From assembly GCA_018241965.1 (NCBI GenBank), contig JAFECS010000002.1, forward strand, positions 1 to 33,043: 33,043 bases of DNA. Reading direction: 5' to 3'. This DNA comes from Pseudomonadota bacterium. Its GTDB lineage: Bacteria > Pseudomonadota > Gammaproteobacteria > Berkiellales > Berkiellaceae. A program made the position numbers and the translations under genes. How positions within the stretch are numbered: position 1 is the stretch's first letter; each line of letters begins with the position of its first letter. This document shows positions 15,877 through 25,300 of the stretch, piece by piece. The notes under the pieces were generated by a model. The model searched no databases and was not told the origin of the DNA. It saw only the letters and a list, made by a program, of their open reading frames with translations.

Positions 15877-16749
15877 ATGGCGCTATTCCCACTGAAAGCC
15901 CCTTTAAGCTTGGACGAATTGATTAAAACTACCTGCAAGCTTTATCGCCAAAGCTTATTCAAAGCGCTCCCTATCACCCTGGGGTTGATAGCCATGTTTG
16001 ATTTTATACTCTATGGAAGCTATTTATTCCCCAAAGCATATGTTTATTTACATCCACAGATAGCCTTATTTGTTGTGGTAATCATGCTCACCACCACTGG
16101 CACCATGTTTTGCGCCATTGATACGGTTGGTAAAGCAAAACCTTTTTCTTATGGAAAATTAATTATTTTCACCCTGCAACGATTTTTGCCCTTAGCCGGT
16201 TGTCTTTTCTCCATGCTCTTATTGCCAGCCTTAATAGCAGGTTTTTGCGCAGGGGTATATTTTTTCTTGGGTTATAATAATTTTGCTCAGCCTATTCTAT
16301 TTGCTTGGTTCATGTTTTCTTCACTAATATTATTTGCTGTTTTTGTGCCCAAGTTATTCGCCCCGTTATTGGTATTTATTGATTCATTGTCAGCAAATGA
16401 TTCTTTAGATGAAAGCGCAAGAATAGTGAAAGGATGTTTTGCTCGTTGTTTTGAATTAACATTATTTGCTAGTTTGATTTTACTGTTTTTTGCCGTGCTG
16501 GGACATTTATTCTTAGCTTATATTCCTGCGCTTAAAACGCTCCCTTTTGGTGTGGTTGAAGGCGTAAGTCAAATTTTACTCTTGCTTAATGCGCCATGGG
16601 CTTTTGCGCTTTTGCTAACGTTAAAATATGACTTACAACAAAGACACCCTTCTCTGGAAGTAAACAAAGTTGAAAAACCTAAAATAAAAGAACCACAAAG
16701 TGTGCGCGCAACAACTTCCGAAGGTGATGAAGATAAGTATAATTTTTAA
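15877..16749 (+). CDS. Multi-pass inner-membrane protein of unknown function
   Basis: This 290-residue protein has about six hydrophobic segments (for example ALPITLGLIAMFDFILYGSYLF, IALFVVVIMLTTTGTMFCAI, LAGCLFSMLLLPALIAGFCAGVYFFLG and FELTLFASLILLFFAVLGHLFLAYI). Segments are separated by short loops, with a soluble, charged tail of about 40 residues rich in Lys and Glu. The pattern DELIKTTCKLYRQSLFKALPI near the start, and a later LDESARIVKG before a helix, resemble YciC/UPF0259-like and related membrane proteins in which such helices repeat. I recognise no catalytic motif. The stop overlaps that of the convergent ankyrin gene in a shared TTAA. Confidence 0.7.
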   Translation: MALFPLKAPLSLDELIKTTCKLYRQSLFKALPITLGLIAMFDFILYGSYLFPKAYVYLHPQIALFVVVIMLTTTGTMFCAIDTVGKAKPFSYGKLIIFTLQRFLPLAGCLFSMLLLPALIAGFCAGVYFFLGYNNFAQPILFAWFMFSSLILFAVFVPKLFAPLLVFIDSLSANDSLDESARIVKGCFARCFELTLFASLILLFFAVLGHLFLAYIPALKTLPFGVVEGVSQILLLLNAPWAFALLLTLKYDLQQRHPSLEVNKVEKPKIKEPQSVRATTSEGDEDKYNF

Positions 16750-17111
16750 GACTTTTTGTTTCTGTTTTTCTTGGGCGCTACTGTTGCGCCATATTCTTTG
16801 AGCAAATCAATCATTTGATTATCGCCGTATAACTTTGCATAAGCATGGGCGACTTGCAATGGTGAGTAGTGTCTAACTTTATCGCGATATTTTGGGTTGG
16901 CACCTAATTCTAAGGTAAGACGCATTCTTTCTACATCTGCAAACATCATCTGAATGCGCAATATCTTATTTAAACTTAAAGTACCAGACGGGGAACTCGG
17001 TAAAGCGGGGCTTCCTTTTTGAGGACCATAACATTTCATCTCTTTAGCCAAATCAGTCAATGCATCGAAAAGGGGCTTACGGTGCGAAGGTTGAAATGTT
17101 GGGTTTGTCAT
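16746..17111 (-). CDS. Small ankyrin-repeat-like protein
   Basis: The 121-residue protein carries one to two ankyrin-like repeats in its second half: MFADVERMRLTLELGANPKYRDKVRHYSPLQVAHAYAKLYGDNQMIDLLKEYGATV, at about residues 55-110. It shows the usual LGANP and SPLQVAHAYA (TPLHxA-like) turns and the closing LLKEYGA. The N-terminal 50 residues are basic and proline-rich, and the C-terminus is a strongly basic KKNRNKKS. No secretion signal is recognisable by eye. Ankyrin proteins are frequent effectors in host-associated Legionellales, but a protein this small may simply be an intracellular binding protein. Confidence 0.72.
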   Translation of the reverse strand: MTNPTFQPSHRKPLFDALTDLAKEMKCYGPQKGSPALPSSPSGTLSLNKILRIQMMFADVERMRLTLELGANPKYRDKVRHYSPLQVAHAYAKLYGDNQMIDLLKEYGATVAPKKNRNKKS

Positions 17112-17414
17112 TGTTATAGCCTGTTATTATTTATAAAGCCTAATCTTGAAATCCTATCAAAAATAAGTCAGCTTGTAAACATATTATAGCCTTTCCTGAG
17201 TACTTGCACATATTTTCAGTACTTGTTACCCTCTCGCGGGTTTTAAAATATAATTTACGCTTTCATTTTTATCCCCGAGTAATGGTTTGGTCAACAAAAG
17301 CTGGATGAACGGTAGAAAAGGAGCGACTATAACTAATTAAGTGCATATACACTATAATGATTGCCACCGCGTACAATGCAAAATAAATAATAACAACCAA
17401 GGTAGGTAACCATC
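17112..17414. other. Divergent non-coding region
   Basis: These 303 bases separate the ankyrin gene and the HPt-like gene. Two TATAAT hexamers occur on the plus strand (17249-17254 and 17353-17358) and one on the minus strand (17183-17188). AGTACTTG is repeated directly at 17199-17206 and 17218-17225, a 19-base period. I see no credible ORF, tRNA or terminator. Confidence 0.6.
17353..17358 (+). promoter_or_regulatory. Candidate -10 box for the HPt-like gene
   Basis: TATAAT lies 56 bases before ATG 17415, in an AT-rich stretch. The -35 region is poor. The ATG is preceded by AAGGTAGG at 17399-17406, a good Shine-Dalgarno. Confidence 0.4.
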
Positions 17415-17810
17415 ATGGGAGATGAAAAACATCTCAGCATTATCAGGACCTCTTACTTGCGCGACTTGCAAATCCAATTTCAAAAGGAAGTAACTGAATT
17501 AATTGATATTTATTTGCATGATGCCAAAAGAAAAATAGCGAATCTTCATAAAGCGCTGCTGGATGCCAATTATGCTAATTATATTGGTGCTGTACGTGAA
17601 TTGCGCCTTCGCAGTGTTGATGTTGGCGCTATTCAATTCTCTTATCGCTGTTTACAGCTTGAAATAGCCGTCCAGGAAATGCGTTTAGAATTTATTAAAG
17701 AATTAACGAGTCTCCTTGAGTCTGAGTTTGTGGCCGTACAATTAGCCTTAGAGCATCTCAAAGCTTCAAAATCCCAAAAGGGCAGCTATCTTATCAAAGA
17801 ATATAGCTAG
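17415..17810 (+). CDS. HPt-like helical protein without the phospho-acceptor histidine
   Basis: A 131-residue, all-helical protein whose middle part aligns by eye with histidine phosphotransfer domains. The segment around residues 59-83 (AVRELRLRSVDVGAIQFSYRCLQLE) keeps the GA...C..LE pattern of the usual AAHRLKGSSANVGA...L...C..LE motif. The histidine position is Arg61, and the KGSS turn is Arg-Leu-Arg-Ser. The upstream helix LIDIYLHDAKRKIANLHKALLDANY also fits the family. It therefore probably cannot take a phosphate; HPt-fold proteins without the histidine can act as response-regulator binders. No sensor kinase or regulator is adjacent. The assignment rests on pattern only. The gene has its own upstream region and appears monocistronic. 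Confidence 0.6.
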   Translation: MGDEKHLSIIRTSYLRDLQIQFQKEVTELIDIYLHDAKRKIANLHKALLDANYANYIGAVRELRLRSVDVGAIQFSYRCLQLEIAVQEMRLEFIKELTSLLESEFVAVQLALEHLKASKSQKGSYLIKEYS

Positions 17811-17884
17811 TTAGCTTCATTTTTATAAATTTTTAAGATAGCAACCTGCTTGCGTTATAATTCGATGAATTTTGGCTTGTCTTA

Positions 17885-17937
17885 CCCCATCTCTTCTGTC
17901 CCTCTCCCCTTGAGGGAGAGGGTTAGGGTGAGGGGTG
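17885..17937. repeat. CCCTCTCCC-type palindromic repeat
   Basis: The core hairpin pairs CCCTCTCCC (17900-17908) with GGGAGAGGG (17914-17922) around a CTTGA loop. ACCCC on the left and GGGGT on the right extend the symmetry, and GGTTAGGGTGAGGGG follows the core. This sequence type recurs as an intergenic repeat in many proteobacterial genomes. It ends about 30 bases before the FabH-like start. Confidence 0.8.
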
Positions 17938-17965
17938 ATCATGAGATTGCGTTAAGGAGATTGGG

Positions 17966-19090
17966 ATGGCAAATAAAGTTGTAATTACGGGTACTGGGTT
18001 GTATGCCCCTCCCTCTAAAATTTCAAATGAAGAGCTGGTAAATAGCTTTAATGCCTATGTTGATAATTTTAATCAGCAAAACAAAGCTGCCATCGAAAAA
18101 GGCGAACTTACTCCCTTAGAATATTCCAGTGCAAGCTTCATCGAAAAAGCCTCAGGGATCCATAATCGCTATGTTATAGAGAAACAAGGGATCTTAGATC
18201 CCCTTCGTATGCGCCCGCATATCAAAGCAAGATCTGATGATGAACAATCTATACAATGCGAAATGGCCTGCCAAGCAATCCATCAAGCATTAGACCATGC
18301 TCAAAAAACCCCACAAGAAGTAGATTGTGTTATTGTTTCTTGCGCTAATATACAACGTTCGTATCCTGGCATGGCAATGGAAATTCAACATTACATGGGT
18401 ATGCAAGGCTATGGTTATGATATGACTGTTGCCTGCTCTTCTACAACCTTTGCGCTAGCCAATGCTTATCATGCCATTGCCTCAGGTCAAAATCGTTGCG
18501 TTGTAGTGGTTAACCCAGAAATTACCTCAGGCCATGTTGATTTTAGAGACAGAGATTCTCATTTTATCTTTGGAGATATTTGTACAGCGATTGTGCTAGA
18601 GAACGCCGATAGTGCCAAAAGAACAGGCTTTGAAATTCTAGGCACAAAATTATTAACTTCTTTTTCAAACAACATTCGCAATAACAGCGGATTTTTAAAT
18701 CATGCAGAAATGGATGACAATTCTCCCCCACCCCGTTACTGTTTTAGACAAAATGGCCGCAAAGTATTTAAAGAAGTGATCCCTTTAGTACAAGAACATA
18801 TTTTGGCACATCTTGCAGATTTAAAATTAAACGCCAACGCAGTGAAACGTTATTGGCTACATCAAGCTAATATCAACATGAATGAGCTGATTATCAAAAA
18901 AGTGCTGGGTCGTGATGCCTTGCCTCATGAAGCACCGATTATTTTGCATGAATATGCGAATACTGCCTCTTGCGGCTCCATCGTATCTTTTCATTTAAAT
19001 CATCATGATCTAAAAAAAGATGATGTAGGGCTGATTTGCTCTTTTGGTGCTGGTTATTCTATTGGCAGCCTTATTGTTCAAAAACAATAG
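17966..19090 (+). CDS. FabH-like beta-ketoacyl-ACP synthase III
   Basis: A 374-residue thiolase-fold condensing enzyme, longer than E. coli FabH (317). The catalytic triad is complete: Cys157 in VACSSTTFAL, His299 in WLHQANINMN and Asn332 in YANTASCGSI. The C-terminal SFGAGYSIGSL is typical of the FabH family. The extra length falls in an N-terminal insertion (NSFNAYVDNFNQQNKAAIEKGELTPLEYSSASFIEKASGIHNRYV), as in the Pseudomonas PA3286-like group, which uses medium-chain acyl-CoA. It condenses an acyl-CoA with malonyl-ACP to begin or shunt into fatty-acid synthesis. The ATG has a strong AAGGAG at 17954-17959. A perfect palindromic terminator follows. Confidence 0.88.
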   Translation: MANKVVITGTGLYAPPSKISNEELVNSFNAYVDNFNQQNKAAIEKGELTPLEYSSASFIEKASGIHNRYVIEKQGILDPLRMRPHIKARSDDEQSIQCEMACQAIHQALDHAQKTPQEVDCVIVSCANIQRSYPGMAMEIQHYMGMQGYGYDMTVACSSTTFALANAYHAIASGQNRCVVVVNPEITSGHVDFRDRDSHFIFGDICTAIVLENADSAKRTGFEILGTKLLTSFSNNIRNNSGFLNHAEMDDNSPPPRYCFRQNGRKVFKEVIPLVQEHILAHLADLKLNANAVKRYWLHQANINMNELIIKKVLGRDALPHEAPIILHEYANTASCGSIVSFHLNHHDLKKDDVGLICSFGAGYSIGSLIVQKQ

Positions 19091-19120
19091 CAAAAAGGGC
19101 AAGATATCTTGCCCTTTTTG
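19091..19120. terminator. Perfect 30-bp bidirectional terminator
   Basis: Every base of this 30-bp stretch pairs with its mirror position: CAAAAAGGGCAAGAT is followed by its exact reverse complement. The GC-rich GGGCAAG stem is flanked by A and T runs, so it can end transcription from both sides. It lies directly between the convergent stops of the FabH-like gene (19090) and the symporter gene (19122). Confidence 0.9.
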
Positions 19121-19121
19121 C

Positions 19122-20519
19122 TTAGAGTGAAGGCACAGCGGATTTCTTTAAACGAGCGACACTCACCCAATAAGCTCCCACATAGACACTGGCATTGGCC
19201 AGCATGCCGGCAATTAAAGCGCTGACATGGGTCAAGGTTTCTAAGTCAAAAGTATTCCACACAACAACAGTTAACCCCCCTGTTAGCACACTGCTATAAA
19301 AACCCCAGGGCGGTAGTGTTTTATTACTAAAAATACCTATTAAAGGGATCACCAAGGTTGGCCCCCAAAATTGATAGGTTTTCAGTAAGATATCCATAAT
19401 ATCTTGCACCGCGATGGCAAAAAACATGCTCACACAACCTAAGATAAGGGTAGTGATTTTTGCCACATTTAAAACTTGTTTATCATTAAACGCCCTACCG
19501 CTTGTGGGCACAATAATGTCGTTTACAAAGGCCCCTGCTGCGGCGTTTAAATAACTATCGGCAGAAGACATAATCACCGAAATAAACCCCACCAAAGCAA
19601 TAATGGCAAAGGGCATGGCAAGCGTCGTTCTAAATAATGTTGCGGTGATTTCTTCTTTAGGCATGCTCGGATCTAAAGCATAGGCAATCAGACCGTGTGA
19701 AAATACCAAGAAGCAAATAGGCAAAATAATCAAGCCTGAATACATGTAGGCTTTGCGGGTTACCTTTTCGTTTTTGCCCATTAATAAACGTTGAAATACA
19801 GGAGGGATAAGCGCATCGCCTAACAAAAAGCTTAAAAACACAAAAGCTAAATCCCAGCCTGACAGGTGTGATGTTGGTGAAAAATGGGTGCTTGGCACAC
19901 TATTAACTACATTTTCCCAACCACCTAAATAATGAATACCGCACACTGAAACGAGTATGATAGCGAGTAACAATAATACTAACTGCACGATATCCGTTGC
20001 TACGACGGCGCGAATACCGCCAACATAACAATAAAATATGACAATGCCCGCGCTCAGCATGATACTTAAAGTGCGATCATAGCCCAATAAACTGGTAATA
20101 AGATTTCCCATGGCGCTCATTTGCGCCGTTAAAATGCCAATACAAAAAGATAACCACAAAACACCAGTTAGGATCTGTGGCACATTACCGTAATATTTGC
20201 CAATGACTTCGCCCAGGGTAATCATGTGACGAAATTTGCCCATTCTAGGCGCTACCCACCACCCCGTCAGAAAAAGTTGTAAAGCAAATCCGAGCAACCC
20301 TAAAGCATGACCAATACCAAATTGAAAACTTTTTTCGGCGGTACCCATGACTACCCCGGCACCCACAAAGGAAGCCACAATGGTGCTAAATAAAGCCAAG
20401 GAGCTAAAATTTTGATGAGCTACCAAGTATTGTCTTAAGTTGTTGATATTTAAGCTTGCGCGCCAGCCCACCCAGAGGATAAACAGGCAAAAAAGGCTGA
20501 TGGAAAGTCCCCAGATCAT
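19122..20519 (-). CDS. Sodium:solute symporter family transporter
   Basis: A 465-residue inner-membrane carrier with about 12-13 hydrophobic helices. SSS-family marks include ALFSTIVASFVGAGVVMGTAEKSFQFGIGHALGLLGFALQLFLTGWWVAPRM, YVGGIRAVVATDIVQLVLL (the GG.rAV..TD..Q signature) and ALVGFISVIMSSADSYLNAAAGAFVNDI (the SSADS.LN signature). The mode is Na+-coupled uptake of a small solute; the sequence does not show which (panthothenate, proline and sugars are all possible in the family). The gene stands alone: it converges on the FabH-like gene and diverges from the thioesterase gene with a 100-base gap. Confidence 0.92.
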   Translation of the reverse strand: MIWGLSISLFCLFILWVGWRASLNINNLRQYLVAHQNFSSLALFSTIVASFVGAGVVMGTAEKSFQFGIGHALGLLGFALQLFLTGWWVAPRMGKFRHMITLGEVIGKYYGNVPQILTGVLWLSFCIGILTAQMSAMGNLITSLLGYDRTLSIMLSAGIVIFYCYVGGIRAVVATDIVQLVLLLLAIILVSVCGIHYLGGWENVVNSVPSTHFSPTSHLSGWDLAFVFLSFLLGDALIPPVFQRLLMGKNEKVTRKAYMYSGLIILPICFLVFSHGLIAYALDPSMPKEEITATLFRTTLAMPFAIIALVGFISVIMSSADSYLNAAAGAFVNDIIVPTSGRAFNDKQVLNVAKITTLILGCVSMFFAIAVQDIMDILLKTYQFWGPTLVIPLIGIFSNKTLPPWGFYSSVLTGGLTVVVWNTFDLETLTHVSALIAGMLANASVYVGAYWVSVARLKKSAVPSL

Positions 20520-20619
20520 TTTTTATCACTCTTTGTGAAAAAAGAAATGATTATTGTCATAATGGGTAGCAGAATCAAGTTTTATATAATTTTTGTTTGA
20601 ATTCGTACTTGGAATAAAT

Positions 20620-21147
20620 ATGAACCTATATTTTCGCTTAATCTGGCTGATGTTACGGCTGCCCTGGATAAAAGTGCAAAGCGATCCTTTAGCACCAGCA
20701 AAATTAACGATGCGCGTACATTTAAACGATTTAGATCTGAACATGCATGTGAATAATGGTCGTTATTTAACGATGATGGATTTAGGGCGACTGCATTTAA
20801 TGGCTAAAACGGGTTTACTCAAGCCTGTTTTAAAACGCAAATGGATGCCAGTATTAGGCAGTGCTAAAGTACATTTTATCAAGCCGCTCAATATTTTTAA
20901 TAAATTTACCATGACCACCCAAGTGATCTATTGGGATGAAAAATGGGTTTACTTAGAGCAGAAAATTTATAAAAAAAATATACTGTGTGTCACTGCCCTT
21001 TTTAAAGCGCTGTTTACCAGTAAACGCGGAAAAATCCCAGCTAGCGAATTAATGAAATATTTACCTCCTCATACCCCAAAACCATTGATGCCAGATCATC
21101 TTAAAGCGTGGATAGCTGCTGAAAAAGTGCGCCAAGATGAGCCATAA
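20620..21147 (+). CDS. Hotdog-fold acyl-CoA thioesterase-like protein
   Basis: From ATG 20620, 175 residues in the 4HBT/THEM6 group of hotdog thioesterases. The active-site motif is present as LDLNMHVNNGRYLTMMDLGR (DxNxHxNNxxY with a following Asp), and the rest of the fold follows: LGSAKVHFIKPLNIFNKFTMTTQVIYWDEKWVYLEQKIYK. It should hydrolyse acyl-CoA or a related thioester in the cytoplasm. The frame can be opened from TTG 20593, but GGA at 20611-20613 sits six bases before ATG 20620, and the extra residues look unlike the family. It lies near the FabH-like enzyme, with the symporter gene between them, hinting at shared acyl metabolism. Confidence 0.85.
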   Translation: MNLYFRLIWLMLRLPWIKVQSDPLAPAKLTMRVHLNDLDLNMHVNNGRYLTMMDLGRLHLMAKTGLLKPVLKRKWMPVLGSAKVHFIKPLNIFNKFTMTTQVIYWDEKWVYLEQKIYKKNILCVTALFKALFTSKRGKIPASELMKYLPPHTPKPLMPDHLKAWIAAEKVRQDEP

Positions 21148-21228
21148 GACTTCTTAAGTTGCCATAAAAAATCTACTTTTGCATTTTAATAAGATGAAAG
21201 GCCTTTCCTTTTTGACCATTTACTTGTA

Positions 21229-21247
21229 TGACATGTTTATTATGTCA
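21229..21247. promoter_or_regulatory. Inverted repeat upstream of the LuxR-type gene
   Basis: TGACAT and ATGTCA flank a seven-base AT-rich spacer, 54-72 bases before ATG 21301. It could be an operator for autoregulation by the downstream regulator; this is inference from position and symmetry alone. Confidence 0.35.
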
Positions 21248-21300
21248 AATTTTACATTATACTATTGGCTTGTAGTAACCGAATAAGACGTGAAGCCGGT

Positions 21301-22359
21301 ATGATAGAAAGCACAAACACCACACACACACCCGTTTTGGCTTCCTCGAACTCTATTACCTATTTGGCGCCTGATAAAATTCAACAAATGATAAAGCCTC
21401 TAGAAAAATTAGGGGGAATTAAATATTTTAATTATGCCATTAATTACGCAGATAATACCGGTTATGATTTATTAACCCATCCTTCTTTTTATGATAGTTG
21501 GTTTAAACATAACCTTCCTTTACCTAGTTTATATTTAAAAAATGGCTGGTATCTTGGGGATCGTTTACTTTCCCCTGAAGTGCTTGCTTGTGCACATAGC
21601 GAAGATCTTGGTAATTTTCTGGTCTATATTAATCGCCAACAAGACAAAACCACTATTTATGGTTTTGCTACTGGCGCCGACAATAAAAATAGCATTACTT
21701 TTTATAAAGAAAATATCGGGTTGCTTATTCGCTTTGGTAAATATTTTGAACAAGATTTAGCACAAGATCTGATTAAAGATGCTGAAAATCAAAAAATAAT
21801 AATTGACAGACCGCTGCCGTCTTCTGAAAAAATCAGAGACGTTGAGCCATTTTACGCAATTAAAGATATCAAATTACTTGATACGCTCAAAGACAGAGAA
21901 AAAGAATATTTAGAATTTTTGCTTAAAGGATATAACAATAATGAAATAAGCGTTCAAGCCGAACTATCTCCTAAAACTGTGTTTAAATATTTATCTAATA
22001 TCAGAAAAAAATTGAATTGTCGCTCCAAAAGCGAAGTATACGAAAAGCTAATCAATGAGGGTTATCTTGGCTATTATGTGAAGCACCCTGATTTCGATTT
22101 ACCACTGGCGTCAAATGGTGATCTTCATGCCTTTTTTGAAGGGATGTACTCGCCTATTTCTAAGCTATCTTCTCAAGAATATCAATGCTATAAATTGGTG
22201 CTCAAAGGTTATACCTTAGCTGAGATAAGTAATGCCTTACAGATCAGCATCCCAACGGTAGCTGATTACATTACCCGATTAAAAGTAAAATTACGATGCA
22301 GATCTAAACACGAATTGATCAGTCAAGCGCTCAACATGGGGTTAATGGATATTACCTAA
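21301..22359 (+). CDS. LuxR-type regulator with two tandem HTH domains
   Basis: From ATG 21301 the protein has 352 residues. The N-terminal half (about 30-170) is an unrecognised putative sensor region (EKLGGIKYFNYAINYADNTGYDLLTHPSFYD and onward). Two LuxR/GerE HTH units follow. The first, near 200-260, has LKDREKEYLEFLLKGYNNNEISVQAELSPKTVFKYLSNIRKKLNCRSKSEV. The second, near 293-350, has LSSQEYQCYKLVLKGYTLAEISNALQISIPTVADYITRLKVKLRCRSKHEL. Both keep the .EIS....S..TV recognition helix. Most LuxR regulators have one such domain. No receiver domain is present. TTG 21265 would extend the frame, but ATG 21301 is more likely. It converges on the autotransporter operon and shares CTAA with its stop codon. 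Confidence 0.88.
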   Translation: MIESTNTTHTPVLASSNSITYLAPDKIQQMIKPLEKLGGIKYFNYAINYADNTGYDLLTHPSFYDSWFKHNLPLPSLYLKNGWYLGDRLLSPEVLACAHSEDLGNFLVYINRQQDKTTIYGFATGADNKNSITFYKENIGLLIRFGKYFEQDLAQDLIKDAENQKIIIDRPLPSSEKIRDVEPFYAIKDIKLLDTLKDREKEYLEFLLKGYNNNEISVQAELSPKTVFKYLSNIRKKLNCRSKSEVYEKLINEGYLGYYVKHPDFDLPLASNGDLHAFFEGMYSPISKLSSQEYQCYKLVLKGYTLAEISNALQISIPTVADYITRLKVKLRCRSKHELISQALNMGLMDIT

Positions 22360-25300
22360 CCCCAGGCATATTTTAATTGTGCGTAAACATTATACCCAAA
22401 GAACTGTTCACGGTGTTCAAAGTTTCCTTTGAGATTAAACGAATAACCATCGGAAGTGTAAGCGGTAATGCCGGCACTGTATTGTTGAATATATTGCGCA
22501 GGCTTAATGCTATTCACATAAAACGGATTTCCTTGGCCTAAGAAATTAGATTGCATATCTTGGGCTTGGCCTGAAAAATCATATAATAAGGCAAAGGAAA
22601 ACTCAGGCACATAAATTGCCTGAATATAATCGCGTTTCAGGGCTAATCTAATCCCTAAACCTGTCACGGTTTCGTCTAGATCTTCGTTTTGTACATTAAG
22701 GCTTAAACCACCGGCATTGTATTCAGAATAATCACCGATATTAAGATAGGTATATCTAAAGCGTGCAAAGGGTGCTACCAAATAATTATCGACGCTCACA
22801 AAAGCATAACCCATATCGAATTGCGCGCCATAATGCCAGCCGTAAAAAGAGGCATCGGCTTGCGCATTGAAAACGTTCACCACAATATTACGTGTGGTCT
22901 GGTATTTGTGGCTGGCCACGGCCAACATGCTTTCAAAATAAAGTGTTTGCGTGCTGTTATCGGAGCACGCTTGGTACGGTGCAAACCAACCATAAACGGT
23001 GGTTTGTGCCGTATTCACATTCACTTTGTTTTGTTGTTGGGTATAATCAGTGGTATTCACTTTTGTAAAACTTTCAGCAATACCCACGGTCGCATATTCG
23101 GTGGGTCGCCAATCAAAACCGAACGCCACGCCTGAGGATTCTGCTTTATAGCCTTCTATATTATGACGTTTGTGTTGATCTAATATCGTGCCATACCCTT
23201 TTACCCACGCACCATATTGATCGGTGGCTAAACTGATAACATTCTTATCGCCATAGTTTATGCCATTATATAATTCATAATCCCTATCCATATTATAATT
23301 AGCTTCTTGCACAAGCAGGCCAATTTTAGACATAGATTCTAGCCTTGCATGAACGCTATCAAAGGCATTATCCATACTGATGCGGCTCGATGCAGGTAAT
23401 GCGTAATTATAAGAAGGCGCTAATTCTGCCAACGCATTAGATACTGAAGGGATATCTGGCAATAACTGTAATTGCCCTAAAAAGGCCAGCATGATGGGAT
23501 CGTTTGTGGTTTGCGCAATAGGCTCTAAAGACGCGGCTACCGATAATGGAATATCCGGTGTGGCCACTAAAGTCAGTGGCACTGTTTGCGTAATTAAATT
23601 TACCTGATTAGGATTAATTGTATTATCAAGCCTATATTGCACAATCGCTGACGTTGGCTCCACCAACGTGATATTACCAAAACCCACAATAGGCGCAGCC
23701 GCTTGAACAATAGGAAATACGGAATTATTCGTAATAAAAGAGCCTGTGCCTAATTGCGGCGCAATGATACTGCCAGGATTAAATGTCGCATTGGTGTTAC
23801 TCACAATTTGACCAAAACCACCGGCGGTGGAGTCTTGTATGGTGGGTGCAAAAGTACCTGACTGCGAATACGTTCCGGTGGTATTGAGTGAGGCATTATT
23901 TTGGATATTCACTCTACCTAAATTAGTGGCTGTGGCCATGTTGACAGAAGATCCACTAACAATGGTTAATGTACCACCATTGTTTACATTTAACGTACCT
24001 GTGCCCGAAACCCCACCAACTCCTGCATTGGCAACCATGGTAGTATTGGCATTAATCGTTAAGGCATTATTGATATTGGAAATGGTATTGCTTGCTGTAT
24101 AGGTTGTGCCAGCATTATTCACAAACACGGTAGGCACATTAGTCACTGTACCTGTTTGATTAAAACTCGCATTAACATTCATGATGTTAGTACCAGCGCC
24201 ACCATTTAAAGCGGTAAAACTTCCCCCGGTGATATTAAAAGTGTCATTGCCTGTGCCGCCATTGATGGCTTGTAAGCTTGTCCCTGCTAAATTAATAATG
24301 TTGGTACCAGCGGCAGTGTTGCCAATCGTTAATGTGCCTTGAATAATGCCACCATTTAACTGCAAGGTACTGGCATTAAATTGCGTTGAAGTAACATTGC
24401 CAGTAATGGTGCCACCACTCATGGTGAGGGCTGCCCCCCCTGCACCATTTAAATCAACGTCACCAATAATTGAGCCCCCATTTTGAAAAAGTGGGGCAAC
24501 AATATTGTTTGCATTATTTAAAAATACAGCCTTAGATGCACCCGTTTGTTGGATAGTGCCTGTGTTGATAATACCATTGGCTAAAGTCGAACCAGTATCT
24601 ACCCATACGGTATGATTGTTTGACGAAGTCATAATACCTGAGTTAACCAAACCCGTTGATGTACCAATGAGATAATAAGCATCTCCTTGCACATTCACGT
24701 TGCCAGCATTGTTTACTGTGCCTGGCGCATTACCAAAAATTGCAAAACCATCTGCCGTTGCCGAGCCCGTGCTGGTAATAGTTGCATTAGCGTTATTGTT
24801 TATCGTGCCAAATGATTGCGTAATGTTAAACGCATAACCACCGCCGGTGTTGCTAATTAGGCCCCCGGAATTATTATTAATCACGCCATTAAAAGCTTGC
24901 CCTAAAATACTAATGGTGAATGGCCCAGCTGATGTGATAGTGCCTGCGTTTTCTACATCGCCCGTGATTGCTCCCACTGCCACGGTGCCTAAACTAATCG
25001 CATTACCTGTTGTTGCTTGAATAAAACTACCGGTGTTATTGGTCAGCGAGGTGAAGCTGCTGTTTGCTTGAAATGCATCAATACCGGCATTAGTGCTTTG
25101 GATTTTACCAGCATTAGCGCCAGAGACAGAGTTGGTTATCACCATGCCGGAGCTACCAACATTGATAAGAATACTTGGTGAGGTTGTACCTTGTATAACA
25201 CCACCTAAATTATTAATAGTTCCGTTAGTACCGCCATTGAAAATATGGATACCACTAATGCCACCAAATAGGTTACCAGAGTTAGTAATGGTGGCCATGG

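Noticed and set aside
21148..21220. Terminator after the thioesterase gene (GAAAGGCCTTTC followed by CTTTTT)
   Set aside because: The palindrome has almost no loop, so a stable hairpin with loop is short; evidence too weak.
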